Positions 25,295-33,088 of a stretch of 47,370 nucleotides of DNA are shown here, piece by piece. Every line of letters starts with the position of its first letter. Positions within the stretch are counted from its first letter, which is position 1. Source of the stretch: a virus. A program made the position numbers and the translations under genes. The notes beneath the pieces were generated by a model, which was not told where the DNA came from, did not search any database, and saw only the letters and a program-made list of their open reading frames with translations. The stretch covers positions 1 to 47,370 of the IMG/VR virus record IMGVR_UViG_3300025913_000010, one strand, 5' to 3'.

Positions 25295-25701
25295 TGTAGT
25301 TGTTTCAGGTTTCGTATCGAATCGGCTAAAAATTCAGCCGATACTTTTACTGGTGGTTTAACTGGTTGCGGTTCATCTGCTCTACGGGATTCAAACAATG
25401 TCTGCTCTTTGGGTGTTCTGGTCTTATTCTTAATGCGCGTTTGCGCTTCTGTGGCTAGGGACAATAAATCGTTGAATCTTTCACTATCTGAAAGGAGCTT
25501 TCTAAGCTCAAGACTGCGCTTAAAATCGTTCCTTGCGTTTTCTTTTATCAACCATTTCAAAACCAGTTCAAAATCTGATTCTGAAAAGATTCTAAGAAAT
25601 TCCCAAACTGCCCGCTTGTAAACCTCGTATTTGGCAACTCCATGACAGATTGAATTGTATTTATCAATCAATGCTTTGCCTTCTTGTTCTGCCGGTAACA
25701 T
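25291..25701 (-). CDS. Hypothetical helical protein (136 aa)
   Basis: A 136-aa protein, mostly helical, with a Pro-rich linker (DEPQPVKPPVKV) near the C-terminus. Its ATG at 25701 follows a region of uncertain coding status. No family recognised. Confidence 0.6.
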   Translation of the reverse strand: MLPAEQEGKALIDKYNSICHGVAKYEVYKRAVWEFLRIFSESDFELVLKWLIKENARNDFKRSLELRKLLSDSERFNDLLSLATEAQTRIKNKTRTPKEQTLFESRRADEPQPVKPPVKVSAEFLADSIRNLKQLQ

Positions 25702-25748
25702 TTGTTGAGTAATTTCTTGAGTTCAGTGGTGTGGACACAGTAAACCCG

Positions 25749-26165
25749 TTAAGAGTTCACTGTGCATTGTCTTGTCATTTCTTTGAGACGAGCGTATGCG
25801 TTTTTAACAATCCTACTGTTCAACCTTAACCAATCGGAAAACATCGCCATAACGCAGGCATGGATTGCAGTTTGTGTCCGCTGATGGACACTCTTTAAAC
25901 AGGCCGGTTTGCCACCTGTCATTGATTCAGAGAGGTTCAAAGCATTATTGATAGTCTCTGCGCGGTTCACTGGGGTTTGCGACCGCTCGCCACTGGGGCG
26001 AATCACGGCGGAAAGTATCCCGCTCGGGGTGAAAGAGCTTTGAAATGAAGCCCGATGCGCCGGAATCGGGCATCGTCCCGAGCGGAAAGTAAATATTGTG
26101 CTCACTACCGCTATTTCATTAGCTAGGCTTTCACACCTGCTGCGAACATGGTCAATTAAATACAT
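25749..26165 (-). CDS. Doubtful 138-aa frame over a structured region
   Basis: An open frame starting at ATG 26165 with a good ribosome-binding site (AGGTGG) just after the sliding clamp gene. The N-terminal 65 residues look unlike a folded protein; the C-terminal half is more helical (SDWLRLNSRIVKNAYARLKE). The DNA under it folds into perfect stems at 26020-26085, so it may instead be a non-coding RNA or replication site. I rate gene and structure as roughly equal possibilities. Confidence 0.35.
   Translation of the reverse strand: MYLIDHVRSRCESLANEIAVVSTIFTFRSGRCPIPAHRASFQSSFTPSGILSAVIRPSGERSQTPVNRAETINNALNLSESMTGGKPACLKSVHQRTQTAIHACVMAMFSDWLRLNSRIVKNAYARLKEMTRQCTVNS
26020..26085. other. 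Large perfect inverted repeats (possible ncRNA or replication site)
   Basis: A 9-bp perfect outer stem (26020-26028 with 26077-26085) encloses a 7-bp perfect hairpin (26050-26056 with 26065-26071). The direct repeat GCGGAAAGTA flanks the structure at 26008-26017 and 26082-26091, and another hairpin (TCGCC...GGCGA) lies at 25987-26001. It sits directly downstream of the clamp gene. Confidence 0.6.
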
Positions 26166-26185
26166 ATTCCACCTAAAGTCAATAG

Positions 26186-27229
26186 CTATTTCGCAATCAT
26201 TTTAGCCGAACAAACCAGCAAATTACCTGATTCAATGAAGAGTGCATTGTCAGAGTAAGAGAATTTAGCCTTTTCCTCTTTGATGGCTTTGAGACAGCGG
26301 GACAGATTTTGACAATGAATGCCAAGTTTTAGGTCTTTAAACTTGCCCTCAAACTCGTTTTCAATCTGTGTCTCGGCAGAAGTGTAGCCAAGCCACAAAC
26401 CAGTTTTGGAGAACACCATTTGGGCATTAGCCGATATATCTCCATTGGCAACCGCTAGACATGCCTCTAGCGTCTCTATAATAGGCTTTAAGGCAGTTTC
26501 ACCAAGGGGATGGCGTTCTGTCCTCAAGAAGCCCGCTGTGTTCGGATATGGGCAATCTAGGAGCTTGCAAATATATTCACCATCAGCATGGGTAACCTTG
26601 GCAGTCCGCTCGCTTAGATGAAATTCAGCATCTTTCCGCTCAAGATGGCTCGCAATATCACAAGCCATTGAAATGGGTATGGCACACTCGAAATCAGGGC
26701 CGATGATGGCTTCGCAATAAGCACCAGCGCAACGTCCATTTGTTCCCTCAACATAAAGCTCTTTCGCCTTAGATACAAAATGTATTGCTGCTCGCGTGAT
26801 ATTCTCGTGCTTGGAATCAGGAGCGAATTTAACAGCATTGATAGCCGCCGCCAGACTTGAAACATTGACACCTTGAACGCTGTATTTAGCGTCTGGAAAC
26901 TTTGGAAATTCCTCCGCATTCATCGTAACCAATTTCATCACCGATTTGCCATGCTTGATGATGATATGATTTCCATCCTTTACGATGGTCGCATGTTCAC
27001 CGCCAATGGCTGATTCAAAGTGTTTAAGGTTAACGCAAATTGGCTCAAGTTTTTCGTCTGATTCAACCCGCTCAACTTGCCATGAATCCAAGTCGCTTGC
27101 AGTGATTGAAAGATTAACCCCATCGCTTTCAAGTTTTATGCAATGAAGGATTGGCATTGTCGTCCTACCCGAACTGATTCCACGCAGACGGGTTAAGGCT
27201 TCTTTTAGAGATTTAGTTGTGATTTTCAT
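26186..27229 (-). CDS. dnaN-like: DnaN-like DNA polymerase sliding clamp
   Basis: A 347-aa protein with the overall plan of a bacterial beta clamp: an N-terminal segment with SLKEALTRLRGISSGRTTMPILHCIKL, central strands with AAIHFVSKAKELYVEGTNGRCA, and a last domain ending in ALFIESGNLLVCSAKMIAK. Clamps form rings around DNA and tether polymerase III and repair factors. Few phages encode one, and no phage polymerase, primase or helicase is visible here, so it probably recruits the host replisome to phage DNA or competes with the host clamp. Start ATG 27229 shares a base with the upstream stop (TAATG). Confidence 0.88.
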   Translation of the reverse strand: MKITTKSLKEALTRLRGISSGRTTMPILHCIKLESDGVNLSITASDLDSWQVERVESDEKLEPICVNLKHFESAIGGEHATIVKDGNHIIIKHGKSVMKLVTMNAEEFPKFPDAKYSVQGVNVSSLAAAINAVKFAPDSKHENITRAAIHFVSKAKELYVEGTNGRCAGAYCEAIIGPDFECAIPISMACDIASHLERKDAEFHLSERTAKVTHADGEYICKLLDCPYPNTAGFLRTERHPLGETALKPIIETLEACLAVANGDISANAQMVFSKTGLWLGYTSAETQIENEFEGKFKDLKLGIHCQNLSRCLKAIKEEKAKFSYSDNALFIESGNLLVCSAKMIAK

Positions 27230-27657
27230 TATTCAATAGATGGTGGATTAAGCTGATATTCTGTGTGTCTGGTTTTGCCGTTGGAAACGTCTTTTACTTT
27301 TACGATGTTATGACCTTGTGCTCGAAGCCTGCTAATCTCACGCGAGAATGAAGCGCACCAGCCATTAGGCTTGCCGCTACCAATGCGAGACAGTTCAGGC
27401 ATTGCAACTGGAACAAGCGAGCCTTGCAATGCGGCTAATATTCGCTTCGCCTTGGCAGAACTTTCTGAATGTTTTGATTTTGTCTTGGGGGGGCACTCTT
27501 TGCGGGCATAAGTTGTCGTTACTTTATCTCCATCCATTTCTGTAGCGATTGGATAGATAACAAGTCTTTCGCCGCCAAGATTCAATATGCGGGTTATCTT
27601 GTATGGCTTAACTCGACTATGCGCCGCCCTTAAAGATGCATCATTGTGTGGATTCAT
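27229..27657 (-). CDS. Helix-turn-helix phage protein (142 aa)
   Basis: A 142-aa protein. The C-terminal half looks like a helix-turn-helix seen in many phages: MPELSRIGSGKPNGWCASFSR, then EISRLRAQGHNIVKVKDV and NGKTRHTEYQL. Likely DNA-binding and coupled to clamp expression. Confidence 0.65.
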   Translation of the reverse strand: MNPHNDASLRAAHSRVKPYKITRILNLGGERLVIYPIATEMDGDKVTTTYARKECPPKTKSKHSESSAKAKRILAALQGSLVPVAMPELSRIGSGKPNGWCASFSREISRLRAQGHNIVKVKDVSNGKTRHTEYQLNPPSIE

Positions 27658-27693
27658 ATAAAATTCTCCGTCTGGTTATTTTTAATGGGGTGG

Positions 27694-27921
27694 TTATTTC
27701 CTGACAGCAACTTGTTCTTTTTGATACCAAGCGATTAAGCGGTTGAAAATTGGGCGTGGCAGATCGATTTCCTGCGTAGGCATTTCGCCCATTTTTTGCA
27801 AACGAATTAATGTATTAAATCCATCCGTCATTATGGTGCAATCTCCAATCGTGAAATTATCACGCGAGATTCTGCATATCTGTGCATTGGTTGCAGTTGA
27901 TGGCTTAAATTTAGTTTTCAT
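27694..27921 (-). CDS. Hypothetical protein (75 aa)
   Basis: A 75-aa protein of mixed alpha/beta character (ICRISRDNFTIGDCTIMTDG, then LPRPIFNRLIAWYQKE). No family recognised. It has a purine-rich leader (AAGGAAATAGAG) before ATG 27921. Confidence 0.6.
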   Translation of the reverse strand: MKTKFKPSTATNAQICRISRDNFTIGDCTIMTDGFNTLIRLQKMGEMPTQEIDLPRPIFNRLIAWYQKEQVAVRK

Positions 27922-27950
27922 ACTCTATTTCCTTGTTTCAGGGGTTATGG

Positions 27951-28331
27951 TTATTGTTGGTTTATAAAATAAATCATTTCGGTCATGGAGTGAATTACGG
28001 CGTATTTATGTCCCAATGCGAGCAGGATGTGGCGAACAACGGTTTGTTCCTTTGACAGCTTTCCGTTTTTTCGCTTCACTTCAACAAACCATGTAGACCC
28101 ATTGGGGCCACAAATCACAAAATCTGGAGTGCCAATGTTATTGGTAGAACGCTTGTCCGTGCGACTATGGATATAATAGAAGCGATTCATTTTCAGATAA
28201 TCCTCAATCTGCGAATGAAGCTCGCTCTCTTTACCAATCCAAGGCGACTCCGGCTTATCCTCTTTCATACTCGCGTTAAAAACCTTGGCGTTCTGTCGGT
28301 CAACATCAAGTTGGCTCATGCGCTGGCTCAT
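27951..28331 (-). CDS. VRR-NUC domain nuclease
   Basis: A 126-aa PD-(D/E)XK nuclease. The start at ATG 28331 directly follows the previous stop. Motifs: a helix with SELHSQIEDYLKMN (E38 candidate), GTPDFVI (D70), WFVEVKR (E84, K86) and KLSKEQ (Q96). VRR-NUC proteins cleave branched or flap DNA and are common phage recombination or replication nucleases. It lies near the clamp gene. Confidence 0.85.
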   Translation of the reverse strand: MSQRMSQLDVDRQNAKVFNASMKEDKPESPWIGKESELHSQIEDYLKMNRFYYIHSRTDKRSTNNIGTPDFVICGPNGSTWFVEVKRKNGKLSKEQTVVRHILLALGHKYAVIHSMTEMIYFINQQ

Positions 28332-28332
28332 A

Positions 28333-28719
28333 TTATTCTTCAACGCCACAATTTGACCATGTTTTGCCGCCGTCCAACGTATAAAGATATTCTCTTTCAA
28401 TCTCAGTGAATCGGTGAGGCGAATCGGTATTGGTAGAGGGATGCACAAAAAATATCCCTTCGTTTGTCACTAACACTGGATACCTAACCCAATCCTCGAT
28501 GCCTTTATGCTTAAATGCCGCACCAATCGGAACTTCTTTTGAGGTTTTCCACGCCCTAAGTTTTTTCTCTGGTTTAATACGGTATCTGCATAATGGTCTG
28601 GAAAAATCCAAACAGTTGGCATCAACCCAAACGCAATTAGATTCTTGGAGTTGAATCGTTTTTCCATCTGCCCATGCTTGAATAATTGGCAGAAAATCTT
28701 TCGCTTCTTCTTTTAACAT
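28333..28719 (-). CDS. Hypothetical phage protein (128 aa)
   Basis: A 128-aa protein starting LKEEAKDFLPIIQAWADGKTI and holding CRYRIKPEK and PVLVTNEGIFFV, the style of a widespread phage protein that begins with a usage-of-space helix and an RxxP segment. No defined function. Confidence 0.65.
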   Translation of the reverse strand: MLKEEAKDFLPIIQAWADGKTIQLQESNCVWVDANCLDFSRPLCRYRIKPEKKLRAWKTSKEVPIGAAFKHKGIEDWVRYPVLVTNEGIFFVHPSTNTDSPHRFTEIEREYLYTLDGGKTWSNCGVEE

Positions 28720-28728
28720 ACTTTTATT

Positions 28729-29007
28729 TTAATGTTTGCTGGTGGTTAGTTGTTGTTGTGAATTAGCGGCTTCTTGTTTCATTTCGTCTAGGAGTCGGAA
28801 GCGGTTTCTGTTTGCCGTATCACCAATCCACTCATGGTTTTCGGCGCATTTGGATATGAATCCCAATAGTTGCAAATAAATTACGCCATTTGTCCATTTA
28901 AATGAGCCTCTCACAACGTATACTTGGTTTTTGATAAGCCCAATCGGATTTTTGCAAGTTCGGCACGGGCCATCATCCACGCAAACCACTTTATCGCCTA
29001 TTTTCAT
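28729..29007 (-). CDS. Hypothetical protein, SH3-like barrel style (92 aa)
   Basis: A 92-aa protein opening MKIGDKVVCVDDGPCRTC and continuing IGLIKNQVYVVRGSF, a pattern common to small beta-barrel phage proteins. The C-terminal tail is polar and Gln-rich. Confidence 0.6.
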   Translation of the reverse strand: MKIGDKVVCVDDGPCRTCKNPIGLIKNQVYVVRGSFKWTNGVIYLQLLGFISKCAENHEWIGDTANRNRFRLLDEMKQEAANSQQQLTTSKH

Positions 29008-29028
29008 AATTCATCCTTCTGTTTTTGG

Positions 29029-29361
29029 TTATTGTTTGATTAGTTTGCGGCCATCATAATGGGCTTCATATCCCATTGGCTGCATCCAGCGCGGTTCATT
29101 GTTCGGCTTAATCCTTCCGCTTTCCATTTGTTCAAACTGCTCAAAGCATCTGATTTCTTCTTGTCTCTCACGCTTAATCTTGTCCTCAAGATAGCCCTTT
29201 AATTCGTGAAGCTTGATTAGCATCTTGGTGTGCTTCTCGCCTAGTGTTCCGACAGCTTCAATTGTTGCGCCGCCACAAGCGGGAGCATCACTATCTCTGA
29301 ACATTTCACTAAACCGAATGTCGTCTAAACATTCTTGAAGTTGTTTTTGTGTGCGGGTCAT
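29029..29361 (-). CDS. Helical hypothetical protein (110 aa)
   Basis: A 110-aa protein with long charged helices (LIKLHELKGYLEDKIKRERQ), possibly a coiled coil. It overlaps the preceding gene by 4 bp. No function visible. Confidence 0.6.
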   Translation of the reverse strand: MTRTQKQLQECLDDIRFSEMFRDSDAPACGGATIEAVGTLGEKHTKMLIKLHELKGYLEDKIKRERQEEIRCFEQFEQMESGRIKPNNEPRWMQPMGYEAHYDGRKLIKQ

Positions 29362-29744
29362 GGTGTAAAATCGTAATTGTTTTCGTGTTGTTGAGCCGGT
29401 ATCGCGTCCGGCTTCTTAAAAGGTATTATATCATCCTCTGGCTCCGGTGGCGCGGAATGCTTAACGCTCCCACCCCCTGCCTGTTGTTGATACTTTTCCT
29501 TAGGCTCCCACAAATCCACGCTCATGCTGTGAGTCGCCACAACCTTGGTTGCATCGCGTTTGCTCATCATGGGTTGCCGCATCTCAGTGATGTCCAATCG
29601 CAACCATCCATCTTTGCCATGTTTCACAAAAGCATCTTGCAGGGCTTTGATTGCATCGTGGCTCATTGATACCGATAGTTTGGTTCCACCATTTGGAAAC
29701 TCAAACTTCTTGATTAACAGACCGTTAATGTATTCTTTTTGCAT
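29358..29744 (-). CDS. Hypothetical protein with SSB-like acidic C-terminal motif
   Basis: A 128-aa protein: a compact N-terminal domain (residues 1-80) followed by a Gly/Pro linker with EPEDDIIPF, similar to the DDDIPF tip of single-strand DNA-binding proteins. Whether it binds single-strand DNA is unknown. Its location between recombination-like genes fits such a role. Confidence 0.5.
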   Translation of the reverse strand: MQKEYINGLLIKKFEFPNGGTKLSVSMSHDAIKALQDAFVKHGKDGWLRLDITEMRQPMMSKRDATKVVATHSMSVDLWEPKEKYQQQAGGGSVKHSAPPEPEDDIIPFKKPDAIPAQQHENNYDFTP

Positions 29745-29748
29745 AGAT

Positions 29749-30699
29749 TTATTGGTTCACGCTTTCTCCATCACAGAACGCCTTAACTTTGCGTTCAAGG
29801 TCAGCCATTTCATCGGCGGTTGTCGGCACCTTGGATAAAGGCCAATCAGTTTCAGCGTTTTCAGTTGAAAGGATGATGCTCGCTTTAACCGCAAATTCCT
29901 GAATCGCGGGAGCTTCAAATGATTTCAATAGGCGTTGAATCATCTTGGCACGATGCTTGTCAGTTGCCACAAGGGGCTTTGCTGGCATCTGGACAGGGCT
30001 AGGACGCAGCGGGGGAGGTTCAGCCTCAATTTGTGCCGCCCGCATGTTTTCCGCGATTTCTTCCACGTCCTGTGTGAATATGTCGCTTGCTGCCGTTGCT
30101 GTCAGGGTTGCCGCCACCAAAGCCCTCTTACAGCCCATTTTTAGGACAGTATTGTAATAGTCGGCAGGATTATCATGTTCAACCTTTTCGCTTGAGCCTT
30201 CGGCAATCATCCATTGGCCCGCATCGTTCTTTTTGGTTGAAAATCCTTTACCGCCAAGCATCACTTGTGCGGCGGCTGGGTCTGACTTGCGAACATCCCA
30301 ATAGCTAGACGGAACGGGGCGATTTGTCAATGTCTTTGGCGCAACGCGGTAACGCCACTTGCCCTCCATTGTGCTTGCACTGCCAGCACCCTGACCAACG
30401 AAAGAACCGCTCCCAATGGTTTTAAGTGTGCAAAGGATTTGATATTCACGGTGTCCCTTTTCCAGCATCTTTTCAGTGATGGCATATTCTGGCGCAAGAC
30501 GGAATGTAACGAGCAGCTTTTGTGCTCCCGGTTGAAGCAATGCCGGTTTGTCGCCGCAGCCGGGTATTTTGCCAAAATGCTCACCATCTTTCATCACGGC
30601 TCGCATCACTTCTTGAATCAAGTTTACTTGTCCAAGCAAGTCTCCAACGCTTAATGGCGCGTCTAATTTTCCGTGACCAGTTGTTTGTATTTCATTCAT
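29749..30699 (-). CDS. Conserved phage protein of recombination/replication region (316 aa)
   Basis: A 316-aa protein with a pattern familiar from many phage and prophage genomes: an N-terminal helix, then HFGKIPGCGDKPALLQPGAQ, a GQGAGSASTMEGKWRYR segment and DYYNTVLKMGCKRALVAAT. A Pro-rich linker leads to a small helical C-terminus. It usually sits beside recombination and nuclease genes. I cannot assign a reaction. Confidence 0.65.
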   Translation of the reverse strand: MNEIQTTGHGKLDAPLSVGDLLGQVNLIQEVMRAVMKDGEHFGKIPGCGDKPALLQPGAQKLLVTFRLAPEYAITEKMLEKGHREYQILCTLKTIGSGSFVGQGAGSASTMEGKWRYRVAPKTLTNRPVPSSYWDVRKSDPAAAQVMLGGKGFSTKKNDAGQWMIAEGSSEKVEHDNPADYYNTVLKMGCKRALVAATLTATAASDIFTQDVEEIAENMRAAQIEAEPPPLRPSPVQMPAKPLVATDKHRAKMIQRLLKSFEAPAIQEFAVKASIILSTENAETDWPLSKVPTTADEMADLERKVKAFCDGESVNQ

Positions 30700-30723
30700 A
30701 AAATCTCTTAAATCAGGCGGGGG

Positions 30724-30984
30724 TTATTTGCATAGATTGAGCAAGTCAGAAAGCTTGGCTATATTTGCAGTAGCCGCCGCATTAATCAGAAAGTCATTTG
30801 GTGGTACATAATATCCGCCCAAAGTTTTTGGTTTTACGCCAAATTCCTTCGCCGCCCTTTCAATATAACTATGATTGAAAATCGTTGCCCAAAAATCCAG
30901 TTCTTCCTGATTCTCACAAGTCACTTGAAATGTGACCGGCTTGGATGTTTTGGGTTCTTCTTTGGTTACTAATTCAGCTTTCAT
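30724..30984 (-). CDS. Hypothetical protein (86 aa)
   Basis: An 86-aa protein with a polar N-terminus (VTKEEPKTSKPVTFQVTCEN) and a helical C-terminal half. No family recognised. Confidence 0.6.
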   Translation of the reverse strand: MKAELVTKEEPKTSKPVTFQVTCENQEELDFWATIFNHSYIERAAKEFGVKPKTLGGYYVPPNDFLINAAATANIAKLSDLLNLCK

Positions 30985-31002
30985 AAATTTATTCTCTTGT
31001 GT

Positions 31003-31206
31003 TTAGGGTGTGGTTTGTGCTTGTTCGTAAAGGCTTCCAGACTTGCCGCATGGATAAACTGTCACATTGTCGCCCCCACGTTCTGTTGAGCAGTGAACTT
31101 TAGGCCTTCCAGTCACAAGCGAAAGCAACTTGGGGTGCGAGCAAAGAGCTTGTTCGCCTTCTCCAAAAAACCATTTGCAGTTAACGCAGTATTTATTTTC
31201 GTTCAT
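31003..31206 (-). CDS. Small zinc-ribbon protein (67 aa)
   Basis: A 67-aa protein with YCVNCKWF, ALCSHPK, HCSTERGG and YPCGKSG. The Cys spacing matches a small phage zinc-ribbon family. Role unknown. Confidence 0.7.
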   Translation of the reverse strand: MNENKYCVNCKWFFGEGEQALCSHPKLLSLVTGRPKVHCSTERGGDNVTVYPCGKSGSLYEQAQTTP

Positions 31207-31210
31207 AGTG

Positions 31211-31417
31211 TTATAATTCAGTCAGTTTGATTTCGCGGGTGAATGGTCTGCGTCCTGCAAGTGATTCAAAGAATCTTGTAGCGTATGGTTCAGACTTAGC
31301 ATCGCAAGCCTGTTGAGTGGCTAAAGCACAATCCATTGAGCCAAATGGAGCGGCTTGATCCGATGAATGGTCTAGTAAATAAACATCGCCCTCAATTTCA
31401 ATAGCTTCAAATCTCAT
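31211..31417 (-). CDS. Hypothetical protein (68 aa)
   Basis: A 68-aa protein without a recognised domain (AIEIEGDVYLLDHSSDQAAP, ACDAKSEPYATRF). Its ATG overlaps the previous stop by 4 bp. Confidence 0.6.
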   Translation of the reverse strand: MRFEAIEIEGDVYLLDHSSDQAAPFGSMDCALATQQACDAKSEPYATRFFESLAGRRPFTREIKLTEL

Positions 31418-31596
31418 AGGATTTCCTTCTGTTGTTCTTTCAAGTGCTGAATCCGGTCAAGCTCTTTGATGCGATAACAATTAGCCAAGGTCAGGCAGAT
31501 TGTAGATGCGCGGTCATAGTCTTGCAACTGTTTCGCTGATTCAAGCAATGACAGATTCAGGTTAATCTCAAAGTCGAGTTGTGATGGTTCGTTCAT
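31414..31596 (-). CDS. Small helical protein (60 aa)
   Basis: A 60-aa protein starting at ATG 31596, just after the octapeptide-repeat gene stop. Helical and polar (LNLSLLESAKQLQDYDRAST). A longer frame running upstream through the repeat array is an artefact of the 24-bp periodicity. Confidence 0.6.
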   Translation of the reverse strand: MNEPSQLDFEINLNLSLLESAKQLQDYDRASTICLTLANCYRIKELDRIQHLKEQQKEIL

Positions 31597-31597
31597 A

Positions 31598-32305
31598 TTA
31601 TTTCTTTCTGTCATCGGACAGGATTTTAGCCGCACTTGAGATTTTTCCGATGATGCCGTCAAAATGTTTCCGAATCGCTGACACCGTGCCGCCCCGAATC
31701 GCTGACACCGTGCCGCCACAAATCTCTGACACCGTGCCGCCCCGAATCGCTGACACCGTGCCGCCACAAATCTCTGACACCGTGCCGCCCCAAATCTCTG
31801 ACACCGTGCCGCCACAAATCGCTGACACCGTGCCGCCCCGAATCGCTGACACCGTGCCGCCCCAAATCGCTGACACCGTGCCGCCACAAATCTCTGACAC
31901 CGTGCCGCCACAAATAACATTTATCACCATTGCTTTGGCGCATTCCACTTTCGCCCTCGGCGCAATGATGAATTGTCCCCCAATCAATAGCTGCACATCG
32001 CCAGTCACAATGATTGATTTGACATAAGACTCCATCTTGGACTGAACTTTTTCTTTCATCTCATCATCAAACCAATCTGGCGTCCGTTCTTCATCAATGA
32101 TTAGCCTATATTTTTCAATCAGATGAGCATTTTTCATTTCATCCGGTGAATACTCTACCTTGGCCCAATTCAGCCGCGAGCCATCACGCAGTTTGAACAT
32201 GATTTCAAGCTCTGAATGTGATTCTGTCCAAGGGGACATTAGCAGCTTGAAACCACCTTTTTCTTTGAGGTCACGCAGGACGATTGCAGATTTATATTGG
32301 CACAT
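31598..32305 (-). CDS. Octapeptide-repeat (GGTVSxIx) beta-solenoid protein
   Basis: A 235-aa protein. Residues 1-110 form a mixed domain with no known family; residues 133-212 are ten tandem copies of an 8-residue unit G-G-T-V-S-[EA]-I-[CWR]; a short basic tail follows. Regular G-G-T-V octapeptides suggest a narrow beta-solenoid, similar in look to GGT(V/I)-repeat proteins I associate with other phages. The repeat is coded by a 24-bp minisatellite, so copy number could change easily. Start ATG 32305. Function unknown; a binding or shielding surface is one possibility. Confidence 0.75.
   Translation of the reverse strand: MCQYKSAIVLRDLKEKGGFKLLMSPWTESHSELEIMFKLRDGSRLNWAKVEYSPDEMKNAHLIEKYRLIIDEERTPDWFDDEMKEKVQSKMESYVKSIIVTGDVQLLIGGQFIIAPRAKVECAKAMVINVICGGTVSEICGGTVSAIWGGTVSAIRGGTVSAICGGTVSEIWGGTVSEICGGTVSAIRGGTVSEICGGTVSAIRGGTVSAIRKHFDGIIGKISSAAKILSDDRKK
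31670..31909. repeat. 24-bp coding minisatellite, 10 copies
   Basis: Ten tandem 24-bp units, each containing GACACCGTGCCGCC on the + strand with small differences between copies. It keeps the reading frame of the octapeptide gene. Open frames in other frames across the array are artefacts of the period. Confidence 0.92.
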
Positions 32306-32343
32306 TTGATTTGTTCTTTCTTGGTTAAATTATTTCTTCTTGG

Positions 32344-32556
32344 TTATGCGGCTGACTGCCTTGATTTGATGGCGCGAATCTTTTCAATGTCGCAAGTGAT
32401 TCCTTCTCTGCCTATAAATTTATACTTATCGCGGCAGGATTTACAAATGTTGGCTGGCTCATATCCTGCCCCGCTGGCTGAATAACAAACAATGTATGCA
32501 AGCCGATTGTGTTTTGTTGGAACCACTTCACAAAGTTGGCAGATTTTAGTTTTCAC
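32344..32556 (-). CDS. Zinc-ribbon protein (70 aa)
   Basis: A 70-aa protein starting at GTG 32556, which overlaps the previous stop (GTGA). It has ICQLCE near the start and ICKSCRDKY in the second half, a CxxC...CxxC zinc-binding pattern. Basic C-terminus. Confidence 0.65.
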   Translation of the reverse strand: MKTKICQLCEVVPTKHNRLAYIVCYSASGAGYEPANICKSCRDKYKFIGREGITCDIEKIRAIKSRQSAA

Positions 32557-32726
32557 TTCAACTCCTCCTTGAGCTTGGCTTTTCCTTTTCCGAAAACGAT
32601 TTTTAATCCAATGCCACGGGTTTTGGTTTTGCATCCTCCGCGAGCTTCACAGATATGATGTGCGCCATTTAGGCAGTTGTAACATTGCCCACCATTGTAT
32701 GCTTTGCATTTGCATGGATAAATCAT
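32553..32726 (-). CDS. 57-aa Cys-rich protein
   Basis: A 57-aa protein with six Cys (YPCKCKAYNGGQCYNCLNG, then HICEARGGC) and a basic Lys-rich tail. Likely metal-binding. ATGA overlap with the previous gene and GTGA overlap with the next. Confidence 0.6.
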   Translation of the reverse strand: MIYPCKCKAYNGGQCYNCLNGAHHICEARGGCKTKTRGIGLKIVFGKGKAKLKEELK

Positions 32727-33088
32727 AGCGACTCCTTGAGCTTGGCGAGTTGGTCGAGGGCTTTTGGCAGCCCAATACTAGCATCCATCATAGCCTTGTA
32801 ATCTTGCAGTGTTAGCTTTGACAAAAAGCCGGGATTGGATTTCGCAAGGTCATCAAAGTAGTATTTTTCAAAAGCCTTAGCCGCTTCCGCCACCGCCTCA
32901 TGCGCGGCCAGCAGGTTGACGGCGCGACAAATTAAATCCGCATCCGCTTCACGCTTCTTTGGAATTGAACAGACCGGCATTCCGCAAGGTGTTCCATCAC
33001 CTAAATTGGCGGTTTCAATATGCATCAAAGTTTTGCCATACATCACGCCCCACGGCCTCGGCGTGGCGTTTTTAATTTGATTACTCAT
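32723..33088 (-). CDS. Phage protein of TPRPW type (121 aa)
   Basis: A 121-aa protein starting at ATG 33088, coupled to the HNH gene stop. It has NATPRPWGVMYGK near the N-terminus, EADADLICRAVNLLAAHEAV in the middle, and a helical end. This layout is common in phages and has no assigned function. Confidence 0.7.
   Translation of the reverse strand: MSNQIKNATPRPWGVMYGKTLMHIETANLGDGTPCGMPVCSIPKKREADADLICRAVNLLAAHEAVAEAAKAFEKYYFDDLAKSNPGFLSKLTLQDYKAMMDASIGLPKALDQLAKLKESL

Noticed and set aside
31670-31909. CRISPR array
   Set aside because: Units are contiguous 24-bp repeats without spacers and are in frame in a protein.
31581-32027. + strand and second - strand frames over the repeat array
   Set aside because: Open only because a 24-bp period keeps all frames free of stops; the 235-aa frame has a proper flanking domain.
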